Shown here piece by piece: positions 62,370 to 64,000 of a stretch of DNA of 64,000 nucleotides (position 1 is the stretch's first letter; each line of letters starts with the position of its first letter). The translations under genes were made by a program, and so were the position numbers. The notes under the pieces are model-generated. The model worked only from the letters and a program-made list of their open reading frames with translations. It made no database searches and was not told the DNA's origin. The stretch is from Rosettibacter sp037481715 (lineage in GTDB: Bacteria; Bacteroidota; Ignavibacteria; Ignavibacteriales; Melioribacteraceae). The stretch covers positions 186,001-250,000 of the forward strand of contig JBBFLD010000004.1 in the NCBI GenBank assembly GCA_037481715.1, given 5' to 3'.

Positions 62370-64000
62370 TTAGTTCCTCCAATCAACAAATGTTTGGGAA
62401 GATACTTCTTTCATCATCACTTTATCTTTCACTGTTATTGTAAACAAGTATTTCCCCGAAGAATAATTTTTCATATCAAGCTGAAGAATTATTTGTGGAT
62501 TATTTTCAAGTGTTTTATAATCAGAAATTATGACAACTTCAGAATTTTCTGTTATACCCAGAAAATCTGAAATTGAACTAATAATTTTCTTAAGACCTCT
62601 TTCAAATTTTTTATTTATTTTCTTCACAGAGATTTTTTGTTCAAAATTGCAAATACCTCTTTCATTTCTTTGAAGATTGTACACTTCATAATAAAGATTA
62701 ATTGTATCATTCTTTGTGAATTGATTTAAAGGATTAGGTTCAATATAAAATTTACCTCTTCTAATTCCTTTTGATTTTTCCATTGTAATTTTTTTGCTGA
62801 ATAAAATATCACTCAGTCCAAGTTCAACATTACTGAATTTTTTTATTTCAAAATCAAGACGGTTAGAAGATGTTCCTTTATCCTCTCTTATCATTTCAAA
62901 TGAGATGAATCCGGAATCGGGATATGTTGTAACTGCTAATGAATTTATAAAATTATTTTTTTCACTTTTCGTTACACTGATGCTGTCCAGCTTTCTAAAT
63001 TGTTCATCATAATATTTATCAAAAAAGAATAATCCAATTTTATATTTAACTGCTTCATTGTGTTTGAATAAAGAATCTGGCACATCAATTTTATAGTTCA
63101 GATATAAATCTGTTTGATACCATTTATCCATGCTTTTGAATTGAATAATAGAATAATCAATATCGAAACTAGGTCCTTCGAATTTTGGTTCATAAGTCGT
63201 ATGAACTTCCTTTCTAAGATAATTAATATAATCTAATGTATTCCCATTAAATTGTGAGTGAACTTTTTCTTTTTCGTATGAAGGAGTGCTGAACAAATAT
63301 TTTCCAGAAGAAGCCATATCAGTAAATCCGAAACTGAAATCTTTATAATCCCACACTTCTGTTTTCATCATCAAACCATTTTCGCCCATTGAAGGTCTGA
63401 TGCGAATAAAATTTAATGGTTCACCATAACGAAGAACCACTTCACCTCGATTAGTTTTCCATCCAACCAAACCAAGCTCGGGAACACTAAAATGCAAATT
63501 AGAAAAAATTACGCGTGAATAATGTTCAAGCAGTCTTTCATTATAATCAGTCATATAAAGCGGGTCATAAACTTTCCAATAAAGTTCAATAAAATTATTT
63601 AATTGTCTGTCACTCATTTTCTCAATAACATTTTTGTAGGCTGGTTCAATTAAAAATTTAACTGTGTTAAAAGTAAAATCTTCTTTTTCTTCTTTGTTCA
63701 TTAGAGAAATTGCTTTTTGATATTCATTGTAACATTCTTTGAGTCTTGATGTTTTGTAATAAAGCAAACCAAGAATTAAATGAATATCTTTATCATCATT
63801 CTTTTTGTTCAATAATTTCTTCAGTAAAGGAATCCCCTTCTCTGGATATCCAGCGCTTTCATAAAGTATACTTAAATTCTTGTTTGCATCATAATTCATT
63901 GAATCGATAAGCAATACTTTTCTGTAATATTTCTCTGCTTCATAAAAATCTTCGTTGGCATATTCCTGAAGACTTGCATAAAATTCATCGCTTAATTTTC
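62370..64000 (-). CDS. GWxTD-domain protein with TPR region, N-terminus cut off by the window edge
   Basis: The frame is open through to the right edge, 28 codons above the first possible start (TTG 63914), and that part also has TPR-like sequence (FYEAEKYYRKVLLIDSM); the gene therefore begins outside the window. The visible part has about 543 residues: TPR repeats in the first 110 (GIPLLKKLLNKKNDDKDIHL, LILGLLYYKTSRLKECYNEY), then the region with FIELYWKVYDP, ERLLEHYSRVIFSNLHF and VGWKTNRGEVVLRYGEP that defines GWxTD proteins, and a beta-rich C-terminus. The family is common in Bacteroidota/Ignavibacteria-type genomes; function unknown. It is upstream of mlaF by 89 bases. Confidence 0.85.
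   Translation of the reverse strand, partial: KLSDEFYASLQEYANEDFYEAEKYYRKVLLIDSMNYDANKNLSILYESAGYPEKGIPLLKKLLNKKNDDKDIHLILGLLYYKTSRLKECYNEYQKAISLMNKEEKEDFTFNTVKFLIEPAYKNVIEKMSDRQLNNFIELYWKVYDPLYMTDYNERLLEHYSRVIFSNLHFSVPELGLVGWKTNRGEVVLRYGEPLNFIRIRPSMGENGLMMKTEVWDYKDFSFGFTDMASSGKYLFSTPSYEKEKVHSQFNGNTLDYINYLRKEVHTTYEPKFEGPSFDIDYSIIQFKSMDKWYQTDLYLNYKIDVPDSLFKHNEAVKYKIGLFFFDKYYDEQFRKLDSISVTKSEKNNFINSLAVTTYPDSGFISFEMIREDKGTSSNRLDFEIKKFSNVELGLSDILFSKKITMEKSKGIRRGKFYIEPNPLNQFTKNDTINLYYEVYNLQRNERGICNFEQKISVKKINKKFERGLKKIISSISDFLGITENSEVVIISDYKTLENNPQIILQLDMKNYSSGKYLFTITVKDKVMMKEVSSQTFVDWRN

Noticed and set aside
1..64000. CRISPR array, prophage, insertion sequence or defence island
   Set aside because: No regular spaced repeats, transposase, integrase or known defence genes; almost every stretch is accounted for by conserved genes.

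Overview
This is a 64-kb piece of an AT-rich bacterial chromosome (roughly one third G+C by eye) that carries almost only conserved single-copy genes. The gene families point to the FCB group (Bacteroidota/Chlorobiota/Ignavibacteriota): a DUF2851 protein, a GWxTD-domain protein, the long form of IspG, a mitochondrial-like citrate synthase, the HpnCDE squalene genes and a bifunctional nuclease with a C-terminal UVR motif. Several promoters also fit the Bacteroidota-type pattern TTTG-N18-20-TAnnTTTG. An ignavibacterial organism is my best guess, but that is inference. I see no insertion sequence, prophage, integron or CRISPR array.

Layout. 1-2.3 kb (minus): pepD fragment cut by the left edge, a divergent YchF-like ATPase, clpS. 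2.4-4.8 kb (plus): etfB-etfA-bifunctional nuclease. 4.8-17.9 kb (minus): an eleven-gene run in the order pyrG, TPR protein, purN, purH, mreB, mreC, mreD, mrdA, rodA, pyrF, DUF2851, which interleaves nucleotide synthesis with the rod-shape elongation machinery. 18-29.1 kb (minus): lytic transglycosylase; then M1 peptidase-lpxH-mrcA, tRNA-Leu(CAG), a lipoprotein, hpnC-hpnD-hpnE and citrate synthase. 29.2-34.6 kb: glgC (plus), three small envelope genes (minus), uvrC (plus) and the SRP RNA gene (minus).

34.6-45.4 kb (minus): an exported protein of unknown role, then the run nif3-zinc ribbon-Trm112-like-FAD oxidase-TPR-clpX behind a leader that looks like a transcription attenuator, then ispG and a DJ-1/PfpI protein. 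45.5-48.9 kb (plus): dnaG and a GH13 glycosidase. 48.9-53 kb (minus): a large multi-PAS/GAF histidine kinase split by a frameshift in an A-run, and a lone receiver protein. 53.3-57.6 kb (minus): carB and carA. 57.7-64 kb (minus): GWxTD/TPR protein (cut by the right edge), Mla-type ATPase, radA, a MauE/DoxX-thioredoxin fusion, pabB and pabC.

Together the genes serve cell-wall elongation (MreBCD, RodA, PBP2, PBP1A, lytic transglycosylase), outer-membrane upkeep (LpxH, Mla ATPase, small barrels), nucleotide supply (CarAB, PyrF, PyrG, PurN, PurH), folate and isoprenoid synthesis (PabBC; IspG, HpnCDE), DNA replication and repair (DnaG, UvrC, RadA), proteolysis (ClpX, ClpS) and protein targeting (SRP RNA). 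No clear new multi-gene system is visible. The best leads are the kinase frameshift, the nif3 leader, the variant YchF, a G8 tract in the ribosome-binding site of an envelope gene, a long palindrome next to clpX, and frequent TTG start codons.
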